Shown here piece after piece: positions 50,982-59,497 of a DNA stretch of 64,000 nucleotides (the first letter of the stretch is position 1; each line of letters begins with the position of its first letter). The notes under the pieces are model-generated. The model ran no database searches and was not told the origin of the DNA. It saw only the letters and a list, made by a program, of their open reading frames with translations. Made by a program: the position numbers and the translations under genes. This stretch comes from Halonotius roseus (GTDB taxonomy: Archaea > Halobacteriota > Halobacteria > Halobacteriales > Haloferacaceae), in contig NZ_SESI01000002.1 in the NCBI RefSeq assembly GCF_006861655.1, positions 718,775 through 782,774 of the forward strand, in the 5' to 3' direction.

Positions 50982-51710
50982 ATGCCATCACTCGATATCA
51001 CCGACGACCACCACGACCGCATCACCGCGTTGCGCGAGGAACTCGCCGACGCCCACGCCGACAGCTACACCTCGGTCACGCTGTCGGATACCCTGGCCTA
51101 TCTGCTCGATCTCGCCGACGCTGTCGATGATCCCGAACGACAGGCCGACGTTGCGGCCGCCGCTGACGACGGCGACGCCGACCCGTTCCCGCGCGACAAA
51201 CTCGAAGCGCGCCTCAACGAGCGGAACCGCCAGCACAGCGACGACGATGTCGAGACCCCGATGGATCTCTACACCATCGCCGCCGAGTACAACATCTCTG
51301 GCCGCAGCAACATGACCAAACAGGAACTCGTGACGGCGATCCTCGACGCGACCGAACGCCGCTACACCGATCCGCTCGCGCCCGTCGATGTCGACTTTCC
51401 CGACCCGGACAGCGACGCAGAGTCGGCGGCCGACCACGACGCCACAGACGCTGTCGATACTGACAGCGACGACGACACCGAGAGTGACGTTGACGGCGAT
51501 AATTCCGTTGGCGACGACGGTAGCGATGCCGACGGCGAGGCCGGTGACGACGGCCAACTCAACGCGATGTTGAGCCTGCTCGACACCCACAGCGACAAGT
51601 GGCACTCGGCCGATGGCGACGCCCGCTATGAGGTCGAACTCCCGGACGGCAGCGTTGAATCGGCCCGCACCAAAGACGACGTTCGCGCGACCCTGTTTAA
51701 ACACTACTAA
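50982..51710 (+). CDS. Rho-N/SAP-like domain protein
   Basis: 242 residues. The N-terminal helical part has LDITDDHHDRITALREELADAHADSYTSVTLSDTLAYLLDLAD (ribbon-helix-helix- or coiled-coil-like). The middle MDLYTIAAEYNISGRSNMTKQELVTAILDATERRY is a Rho-N/SAP-type helix-extended-loop-helix that binds nucleic acid. A 60-residue Asp linker and a C-terminal conserved tail (MLSLLDTHSDKWHSADGDARYEVELPDG) follow. The ATG at 50982 is adjacent to the zinc-ribbon stop. Function unknown. Confidence 0.75.
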   Translation: MPSLDITDDHHDRITALREELADAHADSYTSVTLSDTLAYLLDLADAVDDPERQADVAAAADDGDADPFPRDKLEARLNERNRQHSDDDVETPMDLYTIAAEYNISGRSNMTKQELVTAILDATERRYTDPLAPVDVDFPDPDSDAESAADHDATDAVDTDSDDDTESDVDGDNSVGDDGSDADGEAGDDGQLNAMLSLLDTHSDKWHSADGDARYEVELPDGSVESARTKDDVRATLFKHY

Positions 51711-51712
51711 CG

Positions 51713-51991
51713 ATGGGACTGCTTGCAACACTCAAATCGTGGCTCGGCTTCGGCGGCGACGCCGCCAGCGAAGCCGACGCAGAGACCGACGACACGCCAA
51801 GCGAGGAACCGAAACTCGACCCCAACGGCGCGACCGAAACCCGGGTCAAATCAACCGATTCCGCTGTCGACGCGCTCAAACAAACCCGAAACGAGGCCGC
51901 GGAGACTGCCGAGACCGCCGAGGGCGACGTTGCCGATGGCGATGAACCGGCTCCCGATGGTGAGACGGCCGACGCGAAACCCGAGGAATAA
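51713..51991 (+). CDS. Small acidic protein with amphipathic N-terminus
   Basis: 92 residues. MGLLATLKSWLGFGG is an amphipathic membrane-associating helix. The rest is disordered and acidic apart from the conserved-looking EPKLDPNGATETRVKSTDSAVDALKQTRNEA. Related short proteins occur beside pheS in haloarchaea. It starts two bases after the stop of the Rho-N/SAP gene and is likely the same operon. Function unknown. Confidence 0.68.
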   Translation: MGLLATLKSWLGFGGDAASEADAETDDTPSEEPKLDPNGATETRVKSTDSAVDALKQTRNEAAETAETAEGDVADGDEPAPDGETADAKPEE

Positions 51992-52092
51992 TCCGCTTTC
52001 TTTGCTTCTCCTGATCTCGGTTTCGCCGCGACGGCCTCCGCTGTCTTCGCAACTGCTAACTGACGACCCCACCGACACCCGACAACAACTGT

Positions 52093-53598
52093 ATGCGACT
52101 CCCGGACTCACAACTCGCGGTGTTGGAAGCCGCCTCGGCGACCGAAGCGACAGCCGTCGACCGGCTGGCCGATACCACCGACCTGAAGCCGGAATCCGTC
52201 ACCCGCGCGGCCTTCGATCTCCGCGACGACGGGCTGGTCACGATCACGGAACGCACCGAAACCACTGCCGATCTCACCGACGAGGCCCACGATTATCTCG
52301 CTGATGGCCTCCCCGAAATCCGGCTCTATCGCGCGGCCATCGACGCCGGGGCCGACGACGAGGCCGTCGAACTGGGCCAACTCATCGGCGCGGCCGGGCT
52401 GGAAGGCCCCGAAGTCGACATCGCGCTGGCCAATTTCGCACGCAAGGGGTACGGCCAAATCGACTCGGGCAGCGTCACCGCCGATCTCGACGCTGATCCC
52501 GACAGCGATCCCGAAGCCGACGCGCTCGCCACGCTCGCCGACGGCGGCAGCGTCGATGACGCCGACCTCCTCGACCAACTCGAACGCCGCGATCTGCTCG
52601 TCCAGCACGAACACACCGTCCGGGAGATCACGCTCACCGACGACGCCGTCGACGCGCTGATGGCCGGCATCGAGACCGCCGAAACGATCGACCGACTCAC
52701 GCCGGAGATGCTGACCAGCGGCGAGTGGGAAGACGTGGAATTCAGCAAGTACAACGTCGAAGCCGACGCCCCCGAAATCGAGGGCGGCCGCAAACACATT
52801 CTCCGCCAAACGGCCGACCGCGCGAAGGACGTGCTCGTCGGGATGGGCTTTCAGGAGATGGACGGCCCCCACGCCGACGCCGACTTCTGGATCAACGACT
52901 GCCTGTTCATGCCGCAGGATCACCCGGCCCGAACCCACTGGGATCGCTTCGCCCTTGACGTACCGCCGATCCAAGACCTCCCCGACCAACTCGTCGATCG
53001 CGTTGAGTCCGCCCACCGCGAGGGTGTTGGCGACGATGGCGACGGCTACCACTCGCCGTGGGATCGGGATTTCGCCGAAGCAGTCGCCCTCCGGGGCCAT
53101 ACCACGTCACTGTCGATGCGCTATCTCTCCGGCTTCGCTGGCGCGGACATCGAGCCGCCGCAGCGATACTTCTCGGTCGAGAAGGTCTACCGCAACGACA
53201 CGCTCGATCCGACCCACCTCCTCGAATTCTTCCAGATCGAGGGCTGGGTGCTGGCTGAGGATCTCTCCGTTCGGGATCTGATGGGCACTTTCGAGGAGTT
53301 CTACGCTCAGTTCGGGATCACCGATATCAAATTCAAACCCCACTACAACCCCTACACGGAGCCATCCTTCGAGCTATTCGGCACCCACCCCACAACGGGT
53401 GAGATCGTCGAGATCGGCAACTCCGGGTTGTTCCGCCCTGAGGTGCTCGAACCCCTCGGCATCGAAGCCGACGTGATGGCGTGGGGGCTCGCGCTCGAAC
53501 GGCTGCTCATGCTGATGTATGGCTTCGAGGACATCCGCGATGTCCACGGGACGCTGTGTGATCTTGAACTGCTGCGGGAAACGGAGGTGCTCCAATAA
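52093..53598 (+). CDS. pheS: Phenylalanyl-tRNA synthetase alpha subunit
   Basis: 501 residues, archaeal/eukaryotic type. N-terminal winged-helix repeats span about 1-200 (LADTTDLKPESVTRAAFDLRDDGLVTI). The class II core has motif 1 around HPARTHWDRFALD, motif 2 around RYFSVEKVYRNDTLDPTHLLEFFQIEGW and motif 3 VMAWGLALERLLMLMYG. With PheT it forms the a2b2 enzyme. Its TAA shares a base with the pheT ATG. Confidence 0.96.
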   Translation: MRLPDSQLAVLEAASATEATAVDRLADTTDLKPESVTRAAFDLRDDGLVTITERTETTADLTDEAHDYLADGLPEIRLYRAAIDAGADDEAVELGQLIGAAGLEGPEVDIALANFARKGYGQIDSGSVTADLDADPDSDPEADALATLADGGSVDDADLLDQLERRDLLVQHEHTVREITLTDDAVDALMAGIETAETIDRLTPEMLTSGEWEDVEFSKYNVEADAPEIEGGRKHILRQTADRAKDVLVGMGFQEMDGPHADADFWINDCLFMPQDHPARTHWDRFALDVPPIQDLPDQLVDRVESAHREGVGDDGDGYHSPWDRDFAEAVALRGHTTSLSMRYLSGFAGADIEPPQRYFSVEKVYRNDTLDPTHLLEFFQIEGWVLAEDLSVRDLMGTFEEFYAQFGITDIKFKPHYNPYTEPSFELFGTHPTTGEIVEIGNSGLFRPEVLEPLGIEADVMAWGLALERLLMLMYGFEDIRDVHGTLCDLELLRETEVLQ

Positions 53599-55418
53599 TG
53601 CCCGTCGTTGATGTCGACCCCGACGAACTGCGGGAACTCACCGGCCACGACGAGAAATCGGACGACGAACTCAAGGACGATCTGTTCAACCTCGGCCTCG
53701 AATTCGAGGGCGAAACCGACGAGGGTGAACTCCAACTTGAATTCGCGCCCGACCGACTTGATCGGCTCTCCGTCGAGGGTGTCGCCCGCTCGCTGCGGTA
53801 TCAGTACGGCGACGACACCGGCGTCTACGTCCCCGACACGAACGACCCCGACTGGACGTACGAAGTCGAAGACACCGTCCCCGAGGGTCGCCCCTACGTC
53901 ACGGGAGCCATCGTCCGCGACGTGAACATGACCGAGGACGTGCTGGAATCGCTGATCCAACTCCAGGAGAAACTGCACGCGACGATGGGTCGCAAACGCG
54001 CGAAGGCGGCCATCGGCATCCACGATCTGACGATGCTGAAGGGTTCGGGCCTCGGCGACGACGATAGCGGCCACTCGATCACCTACCGCGGGATCGACCC
54101 CGACGGCGACCGGTTTGTTCCACTTGATGCCGACAGCGAGATGACACCCGCCGAGGTGCTCACCGATCACCCGATCGGCGACAAGTTCGGCGACCTCCTC
54201 GATGGGTTCGACCGCTATCCCGCGATCTACGACGATCTCGGGCTGTTTTCGTTCCCGCCGGTGATCAACGGCCGCCGGACCGAGGTCGAAGCCGAGTCCC
54301 GGGATCTGCTGATCGAACTCACTGGCACCGACCAGTGGACAATCGACCACATCTGCAATATCATCTGCTACGCGCTCTCAGCTCGCGGCGGCACCATCGA
54401 GGAGGTCGAAATCGACTACCCGACCGCGACCGGCCCCTACGAGGATGTCGGTGGCGAACTCGTCCGCCCGGATTTCGGGATCGACACCAAACACGTCGCC
54501 CACGACCGCATCGAGACGATCCTCGGTGTCGACTTCGAGCAGCGCGAGGTAGTCGATCTCTTCGCACGCGCGGGCCTGTCGGCGTCGGTCGTTGACGACG
54601 CTGATGATGTGGACGCTGTTGCTGATGTTGGTGACGTGGACGACGGTGCTGACGCTACCGACGGCGTCGTCTACGCCGTCGAGATCCCGCCCTACCGCGT
54701 CGACGTGCTCCACCCGATCGACCTCATCGACGACCTCGGTCGGGCCTACGGGTTCAACGAGTTGGAGCCGCGGTACCCCGATATCGGCACCGTCGGCGGT
54801 CGCCACGACCGCACGCGACTCGAAGACGCGACCCGGGCGAGCCTCGTCGGCCTCGGCTTCGAGGATCTGCTGAACTTCCATATGATCTCCGCGGAGGCGA
54901 ACTACGACCGGCTCAACATCGAGCCCGGCGCGACTATCGACGACACCGACCGCCGGCTCGTCGGCGCGGGCGAGGCCGTCGAGATCACCGGCCCTTACAG
55001 CGAGGACTACACCCAACTCCGCACCTGGGTGTTGCCGTCGCTGCTCATGGTCTTGGAGAACAACACTCACCGCGCCTACCCCCAGGATCTCGCGGAGATC
55101 GGCCTCGCCGCCGAGGTCGACGAGAGCGAGAACACGAACGTCGCCGAGCGACGCTCGATCAGCGCGGTGCTGGCGCGCAACGATGCGACCTACGAGGACG
55201 CCAAAGCGCGACTCGCTGCCCTCTGCGACGACTTCGGTGTCAACCTCGAAACGCCACCGACCGACCACCCGACGTTCATCGACGGCCGGGTTGCTGACGT
55301 GGTGATTGACGGCCAGACGGTCGGCGTCATCGGCGAGGTTCATCCCGCGGTGTTGGTCGAACACGATCTGGAACTCCCGGTCGCCGCCTTCGAGTTCCGG
55401 CTTGACGCGCTGCAGTAA
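53598..55418 (+). CDS. pheT: Phenylalanyl-tRNA synthetase beta subunit
   Basis: 606 residues, archaeal/eukaryotic form. The start is MPVVDVDPDELRELTGHDEKSDDELKDDLFNLGLEFEGE, the B3/B4 editing domain comes next (LHATMGRKRAKAAIGIHDL), and the B5 DNA-binding-like domain follows. The core pseudo-catalytic domain (LGFEDLLNFHMISAE) and the last strand VIGEVHPAVLVEHDLELPVAAFE complete it. There is a short variable acidic loop near 330-350. It is translationally coupled to pheS upstream and to the AIR-synthase-like gene downstream. Confidence 0.96.
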   Translation: MPVVDVDPDELRELTGHDEKSDDELKDDLFNLGLEFEGETDEGELQLEFAPDRLDRLSVEGVARSLRYQYGDDTGVYVPDTNDPDWTYEVEDTVPEGRPYVTGAIVRDVNMTEDVLESLIQLQEKLHATMGRKRAKAAIGIHDLTMLKGSGLGDDDSGHSITYRGIDPDGDRFVPLDADSEMTPAEVLTDHPIGDKFGDLLDGFDRYPAIYDDLGLFSFPPVINGRRTEVEAESRDLLIELTGTDQWTIDHICNIICYALSARGGTIEEVEIDYPTATGPYEDVGGELVRPDFGIDTKHVAHDRIETILGVDFEQREVVDLFARAGLSASVVDDADDVDAVADVGDVDDGADATDGVVYAVEIPPYRVDVLHPIDLIDDLGRAYGFNELEPRYPDIGTVGGRHDRTRLEDATRASLVGLGFEDLLNFHMISAEANYDRLNIEPGATIDDTDRRLVGAGEAVEITGPYSEDYTQLRTWVLPSLLMVLENNTHRAYPQDLAEIGLAAEVDESENTNVAERRSISAVLARNDATYEDAKARLAALCDDFGVNLETPPTDHPTFIDGRVADVVIDGQTVGVIGEVHPAVLVEHDLELPVAAFEFRLDALQ

Positions 55419-56488
55419 TGCCCCGAACCGGCAAGATCTCGCGGGCGTTCTTCCGGGAGCATATCGACCCACAGCTCGGGGCCGACCGCGCGGAGACTGC
55501 CCTCGGCCCCCAGCACGGCGTCGACTTCGGCGTCCTCGATATCGGCGGGCAGGCTCTCGCTGTCGCCACCGATCCGGTTTCGATCCTGCCTGGGCTCGGC
55601 TTCGAACGGGCTGGCCGGTTTGCCGTCCGGATCGTGCTGGCGGATGTCGCCGTTTCCGGCCTTGATCCCTCACATCTCGCGGTCGGCTTCACGCTCCCAC
55701 CCGATCTCAGCGACGACGATTTTGCCGCGGTCTGGGGGGCGATCCACGACGAATGCGAAGCACTCGGCGTCGACATCGTCACCGGCCACACCGCCCGCTA
55801 TGCCGGCTGTTCGTTCCCGTGGGTCGGCGCGGCGACCGCGATGGCCGTCGGCGACCACGACGCGATCGTCCGCCCGGATGGGGCTCGCGTCGGCGATGAC
55901 CTCATCATCACGACCGGCCCCGCGGTCGAAGCCGCCGCGCTATTTGCCTCGCTGTTCCCCGACGTGATCGACTGCGACGACGACCGCCTTGCTCGCGTGG
56001 CGGCGATGCTCGACGAGCTCGGTGTTGTCCGCGATACCCGCGCTATCGCCGGGATCGACGGTGTGTCGGCGATGCACGATATCACCGAAGGCGGGCTGCT
56101 CGGCGCGTGCCACGAGATGGCCGCCGGTGCCGACGTTCAGTTCCGCGTCGACACCGACCAGGTTCCGATCGACGACGATGTGGCCGCGGTGTGTTCGACC
56201 CTTGAGATGGATCCTTGGCGCGCCACCAGCTCGGGGTCGCTGCTGCTCGCGGTCGACCCTGACGCGACCGACGACGTCCTCGCAGCCCTCCGCGACCGCG
56301 GAACGACCGCGGCCGTGATCGGGAATGTTGAGTCTGGTGGCACCGAGTCGGGAAGCGGTGTCGTCCACGATGGCGAGCCGACCGAGCCGCCGGCTGGCGA
56401 TTCCTCGTGGCCGGTCTACGAACGACTGCTGGCGGCGGCTGCCGATGACGCCGATAACGACACTGCCACCGGCAACGACGCTGCCTGA
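55418..56488 (+). CDS. AIR synthase-related protein (PurM/HypE superfamily)
   Basis: 356 residues of the PurM/HypE/ThiL/SelD fold, enzymes that phosphorylate and transfer with ATP. RTGKISRAFFREHIDPQLGA is the N-terminus, FGVLDIGGQALAVATDPVSILPG the first metal-binding stretch. DIVTGHTARYAG and MHDITEGGLLGACHEMAAG are the ATP-binding parts; SSGSLLLAVDPD is the end of the domain. Its ATG overlaps the pheT stop by one base. No hyp genes are nearby, so the reaction is open; a HypE-like role is only a superfamily inference. The last 25 residues are an acidic tail. Confidence 0.85.
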   Translation: MPRTGKISRAFFREHIDPQLGADRAETALGPQHGVDFGVLDIGGQALAVATDPVSILPGLGFERAGRFAVRIVLADVAVSGLDPSHLAVGFTLPPDLSDDDFAAVWGAIHDECEALGVDIVTGHTARYAGCSFPWVGAATAMAVGDHDAIVRPDGARVGDDLIITTGPAVEAAALFASLFPDVIDCDDDRLARVAAMLDELGVVRDTRAIAGIDGVSAMHDITEGGLLGACHEMAAGADVQFRVDTDQVPIDDDVAAVCSTLEMDPWRATSSGSLLLAVDPDATDDVLAALRDRGTTAAVIGNVESGGTESGSGVVHDGEPTEPPAGDSSWPVYERLLAAAADDADNDTATGNDAA

Positions 56489-56551
56489 CCGAGTGATTGA
56501 CTGCCTGCCTGACCACCGATCTTTTTCATCGCCCGGTCGTACCACCGACAA

Positions 56552-57499
56552 ATGACCGCGATCGACCTTGCACTCGACTGGACACCGAACACGAACCACA
56601 CCGGATTCTACGTCGCGCTCGCGGAGGGCTACTACGCCGACCGCGGCCTCGACGTGTCGATCCATTCGCCGGCCGACGACGACTACGAGACGACGCCGGC
56701 AAAGCAGGTCGCCACCGGTGAGGTGACACTAGCGATCGCGCCCTCCGAGAGTGTCATCAGCTACCAGACCCACCCCGACTACCCCTCGCTGACGGCTGTC
56801 GCGGCGGTCTGCCAGGAAGACAAAAGCGCGATCGTCACCCTCGGCGACAGCGGCCTCGACCGGCCGGCCGAGCTCGACGGTCACCGCTATGCCTCCTACG
56901 ACGCCCGCTTCGAGGATCACATCGTCCGCCAACTCGTCCGCAACGACGGCGGCGACGGCGATATCGACATCAGTACGCCGCCGAAACTCGGCATCTGGAA
57001 CACCCTGCTTGACGGCGAGGCGGACGCGACCTGGGTGTTCATGCCGTGGGAGGGCGTCCTCGCGGCCCGCGATGGGATCGATCTCAACGCCTTCTATCTC
57101 GATGAGTATGATGTCCCGTACGGCTACACACCTCTCCTCTTAGCTCGGCCAGAGACGATCGACGACGGCGACGCCCTCGGCGACTTCCTCGCGGCGACAG
57201 CCCGCGGCTACCAGTTCGCGGTCGACAACCCCGACCGGGCCGCCGAGATCCTCGGCGAGACGGCCGAGGGAATGGACAACGGCGACCCCGATTTCCTCCG
57301 CGAGAGCCAACGCGAGCTCACTGACGCGTATCTGACCGCTGATGGGGGGTGGGGGACGATGACCCACGACCGATGGGATGCCTTCGTCGAATGGCTTGCC
57401 GACACCGACATTCTCACCACGGTCGACGGGGAACCGATCCCGGCCGAGGAGTTGCCAACGACCGACCTCTACACGAACGAACTGCTCCCCGACGCGTAA
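56552..57499 (+). CDS. THI5/NMT1-like (ThiY-type) substrate-binding-fold protein, no signal peptide
   Basis: 315 residues of the NMT1/THI5 fold. LALDWTPNTNHTGFYVALAEGYYADRGLDVSIHSPADDD starts it; GEVTLAIAPSESVISY is the ligand-loop region and ATWVFMPWEGVLAARDGI another. Most bacterial relatives (ThiY) are lipoproteins of HMP-precursor ABC transporters. Here the first residues are already the mature fold, and an in-frame stop lies 14 codons upstream with no start between, so it is cytoplasmic. It lacks the CCCFC motif of yeast Thi5. A role in pyrimidine-moiety thiamine metabolism is inferred. Confidence 0.8.
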   Translation: MTAIDLALDWTPNTNHTGFYVALAEGYYADRGLDVSIHSPADDDYETTPAKQVATGEVTLAIAPSESVISYQTHPDYPSLTAVAAVCQEDKSAIVTLGDSGLDRPAELDGHRYASYDARFEDHIVRQLVRNDGGDGDIDISTPPKLGIWNTLLDGEADATWVFMPWEGVLAARDGIDLNAFYLDEYDVPYGYTPLLLARPETIDDGDALGDFLAATARGYQFAVDNPDRAAEILGETAEGMDNGDPDFLRESQRELTDAYLTADGGWGTMTHDRWDAFVEWLADTDILTTVDGEPIPAEELPTTDLYTNELLPDA

Positions 57500-57517
57500 C
57501 TGCGCCAGCCACTCGAT

Positions 57518-59188
57518 TTACTCGCTGTCGACAACGTCAGGGAGTTCGACGGTCGCGGTCGTCCCTGTCGCATCGATCTCGTAGCTCACGTTCCCGCCGA
57601 GTGCGGTCGCGCCCCACTCGACGAGCCACAGCCCGATCCCGCTGCCGTGTTCGAGATCTGTCTCTTTGCCCTCCTCGATCACGCTGAGTTCGTGCTCTGG
57701 AATACCATCACCGCTGTCGCTCACCTCGATCCGCGCGGTCGATCCTGTGGTCGTCGCTGAGACGGTGACGCTGCAGCCGCCGTGTTCGAGGCCGTTCTCG
57801 ATGAGGTTCGCCAGCACGCTTTCGAGGAGTTGGCGGTTGGTCTCGACGGCGAACGCCTTGGACACCTCGTTGGCGACGCTGCCGCCGTGATCGGCGACGA
57901 GCTGGTCGGCGATGTGGTCGACAAGATCGGCAACTGGAATCGGCTCGGTTCCCATGTCCTCGGTTTCCAGCGTTCGCTCAACCATCCGGGCCTTGTCGCC
58001 GAGTTCGAGCACACTGTCGGTGTTGCGTTTCGCGGTTTCGAGCATGTCGGCGTACCCCTCGTCGTCGACGCCGTCGGCGACAACTTCGAGATAGCCGCTG
58101 GCGACATTGAGGTCGTTGCGGAGGTTGTGCCGGAGGATACGGTTGAGCACGGCGAGTCGCTGCTCGCGTTGGCGTTCGGTCGTGATGTCTTGGAGGGTGA
58201 TCGTGTGGCCGACCGTGCTGTCGGCCGAATCCTCGATCGGCGAGACGGTGACGGCGTAATCGCGTGTTCTGGTGTCGCCGTGGCGAATGCGCTGGTCGTC
58301 GCCCGCGAGATCGATTTCGAGTTCGATGCTATCGAGTGATTTCCCGAGGAAATCCGGCTTCGGTGTCTCGACGATCGCTGTCGCCGCATCGTTGGCGTTG
58401 ATGACGCGTTGGTCGTCGTCGACGATGATGATGCCGATCCCGAGATCGTCGATAGCGGTTTGATCGCCCGTCCGACGGGCCGCGGGCGTCAACTCGAACA
58501 TGTTGCGCCGGAAGAAGGCGTACATGTCGAGCCCGAGATGCAGCGGAAACAGCAGTGGCGCGAGATTAAGGTTCGGGACGGGGCCGACGTTGAACAGCCA
58601 CAGCAGGATTCCGGGGATGACCGGGAGCGGCGACAGCGCAAGGGCGAGCGTCTGGGAGCGATACAGTTGGCCGTAACTCATGAACGTCTCGATGAGGATG
58701 AGTACCGCACCAGCCGTGAGGATCATCAGCGTCATCAAAATGAGCAACAGCCACGCCTCGGTCGTGTGGGCGACCGTCGCCGCACCGAGCGTTGGCTCGA
58801 TCCGGTAGTTTTGCCAGACGAGTTGATGCCGTGGATTCGTTGCGATCAGGGCGACAAAGCCGACCATCAGCGCGACGAGCGCGCCCATCGCCGGCGACCG
58901 CACCGCGTCCTTCCGCCCGGTATATTCGAGGGCGAACGCCAGAAACAGCAGGCTCGTGAAACAGGTACCCAGCCAGATCGGAATCTCAAGCAAAAAGCGG
59001 AGCGTCGGATCGAAAACGAGCAGCGCGACGCCGTAGGACACCGCCCACAGCGTGATGGCCCCGATCATCGCCATGAACAGCCTCGCGCCGTCCTCCTCGC
59101 GGTAGGGCCAAACGAACGCGATAAACCCCACCGAGAGCAGCCCAGAGGCCAGCGAGGCGGCCGCCGGCCACGAAAACGCGCTCAACAC
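57518..59188 (-). CDS. Membrane histidine kinase with 7TM sensor and PAS domain
   Basis: 556 residues from GTG 59188 (MLSAFSWPAAASLASG). The frame runs on to 59326 but that part is translated repeat copy 5 (EPRESREPRAF), so I exclude it. There are seven membrane helices over about 1-215 (histidine-kinase N-terminal 7TM type) and a PAS domain over about 240-345 (GIGIIIVDDDQRVINANDAA). The H-box is LNRILRHNLRNDLNV (phospho-His), and the ATPase is LLESVLANLIENGLEHG, SDSGDGIPEHE and GSGIGLWLVEWGATALGG. The signal is unknown. Repeat copy 5 lies 87 nt upstream. The start is uncertain. Confidence 0.85.
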   Translation of the reverse strand: MLSAFSWPAAASLASGLLSVGFIAFVWPYREEDGARLFMAMIGAITLWAVSYGVALLVFDPTLRFLLEIPIWLGTCFTSLLFLAFALEYTGRKDAVRSPAMGALVALMVGFVALIATNPRHQLVWQNYRIEPTLGAATVAHTTEAWLLLILMTLMILTAGAVLILIETFMSYGQLYRSQTLALALSPLPVIPGILLWLFNVGPVPNLNLAPLLFPLHLGLDMYAFFRRNMFELTPAARRTGDQTAIDDLGIGIIIVDDDQRVINANDAATAIVETPKPDFLGKSLDSIELEIDLAGDDQRIRHGDTRTRDYAVTVSPIEDSADSTVGHTITLQDITTERQREQRLAVLNRILRHNLRNDLNVASGYLEVVADGVDDEGYADMLETAKRNTDSVLELGDKARMVERTLETEDMGTEPIPVADLVDHIADQLVADHGGSVANEVSKAFAVETNRQLLESVLANLIENGLEHGGCSVTVSATTTGSTARIEVSDSGDGIPEHELSVIEEGKETDLEHGSGIGLWLVEWGATALGGNVSYEIDATGTTATVELPDVVDSE

Positions 59189-59272
59189 TGACTGGGGTAT
59201 TGGCCTCTCGTCGCATAAGGATTCGTGTCGATACGCAGTAATCGAAGACGCAACCGAAACAACGGCTGAAAC

Positions 59273-59415
59273 AGAGAAAGCCCTCGGCTCTCTCGACTCC
59301 CGCGGCTCGCTTCGCTCCTCACTCACTGCGTTCGCTGCGGTGCTTGCATCGCCGGGGTTCGTCGAGAGTGCCTCGCCCTTTCAGTCCGCCAGGAAGGCGG
59401 TTGATCGGCTGGCTG
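59273..59415 (-). repeat. Dispersed structured element, copy 5
   Basis: It reads on the minus strand. Its 5' side is AACCGCCTTCCTGGCGGACTG, where CCGCC/GGCGG forms a perfect small hairpin with loop TTCCT. GAAAG (59378-59382) pairs with CTTTC (59276-59280). GGCACTCTCGA (59362-59372) pairs with TCGAGAGAGCC (59286-59296) with a single A-A mismatch, a half-step between copies 2 and 3. It ends 87 nt before the GTG of the kinase. The 309-bp divergent gap to valS contains no gene. Confidence 0.8.
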
Positions 59416-59497
59416 ATCCTGACGGATGGTCGCTATCGGTCGACCGCGCGTTCGGAAGTCGATTAACCTTAGTCCCCGCGGCGAGTTCCCTCCCGCA

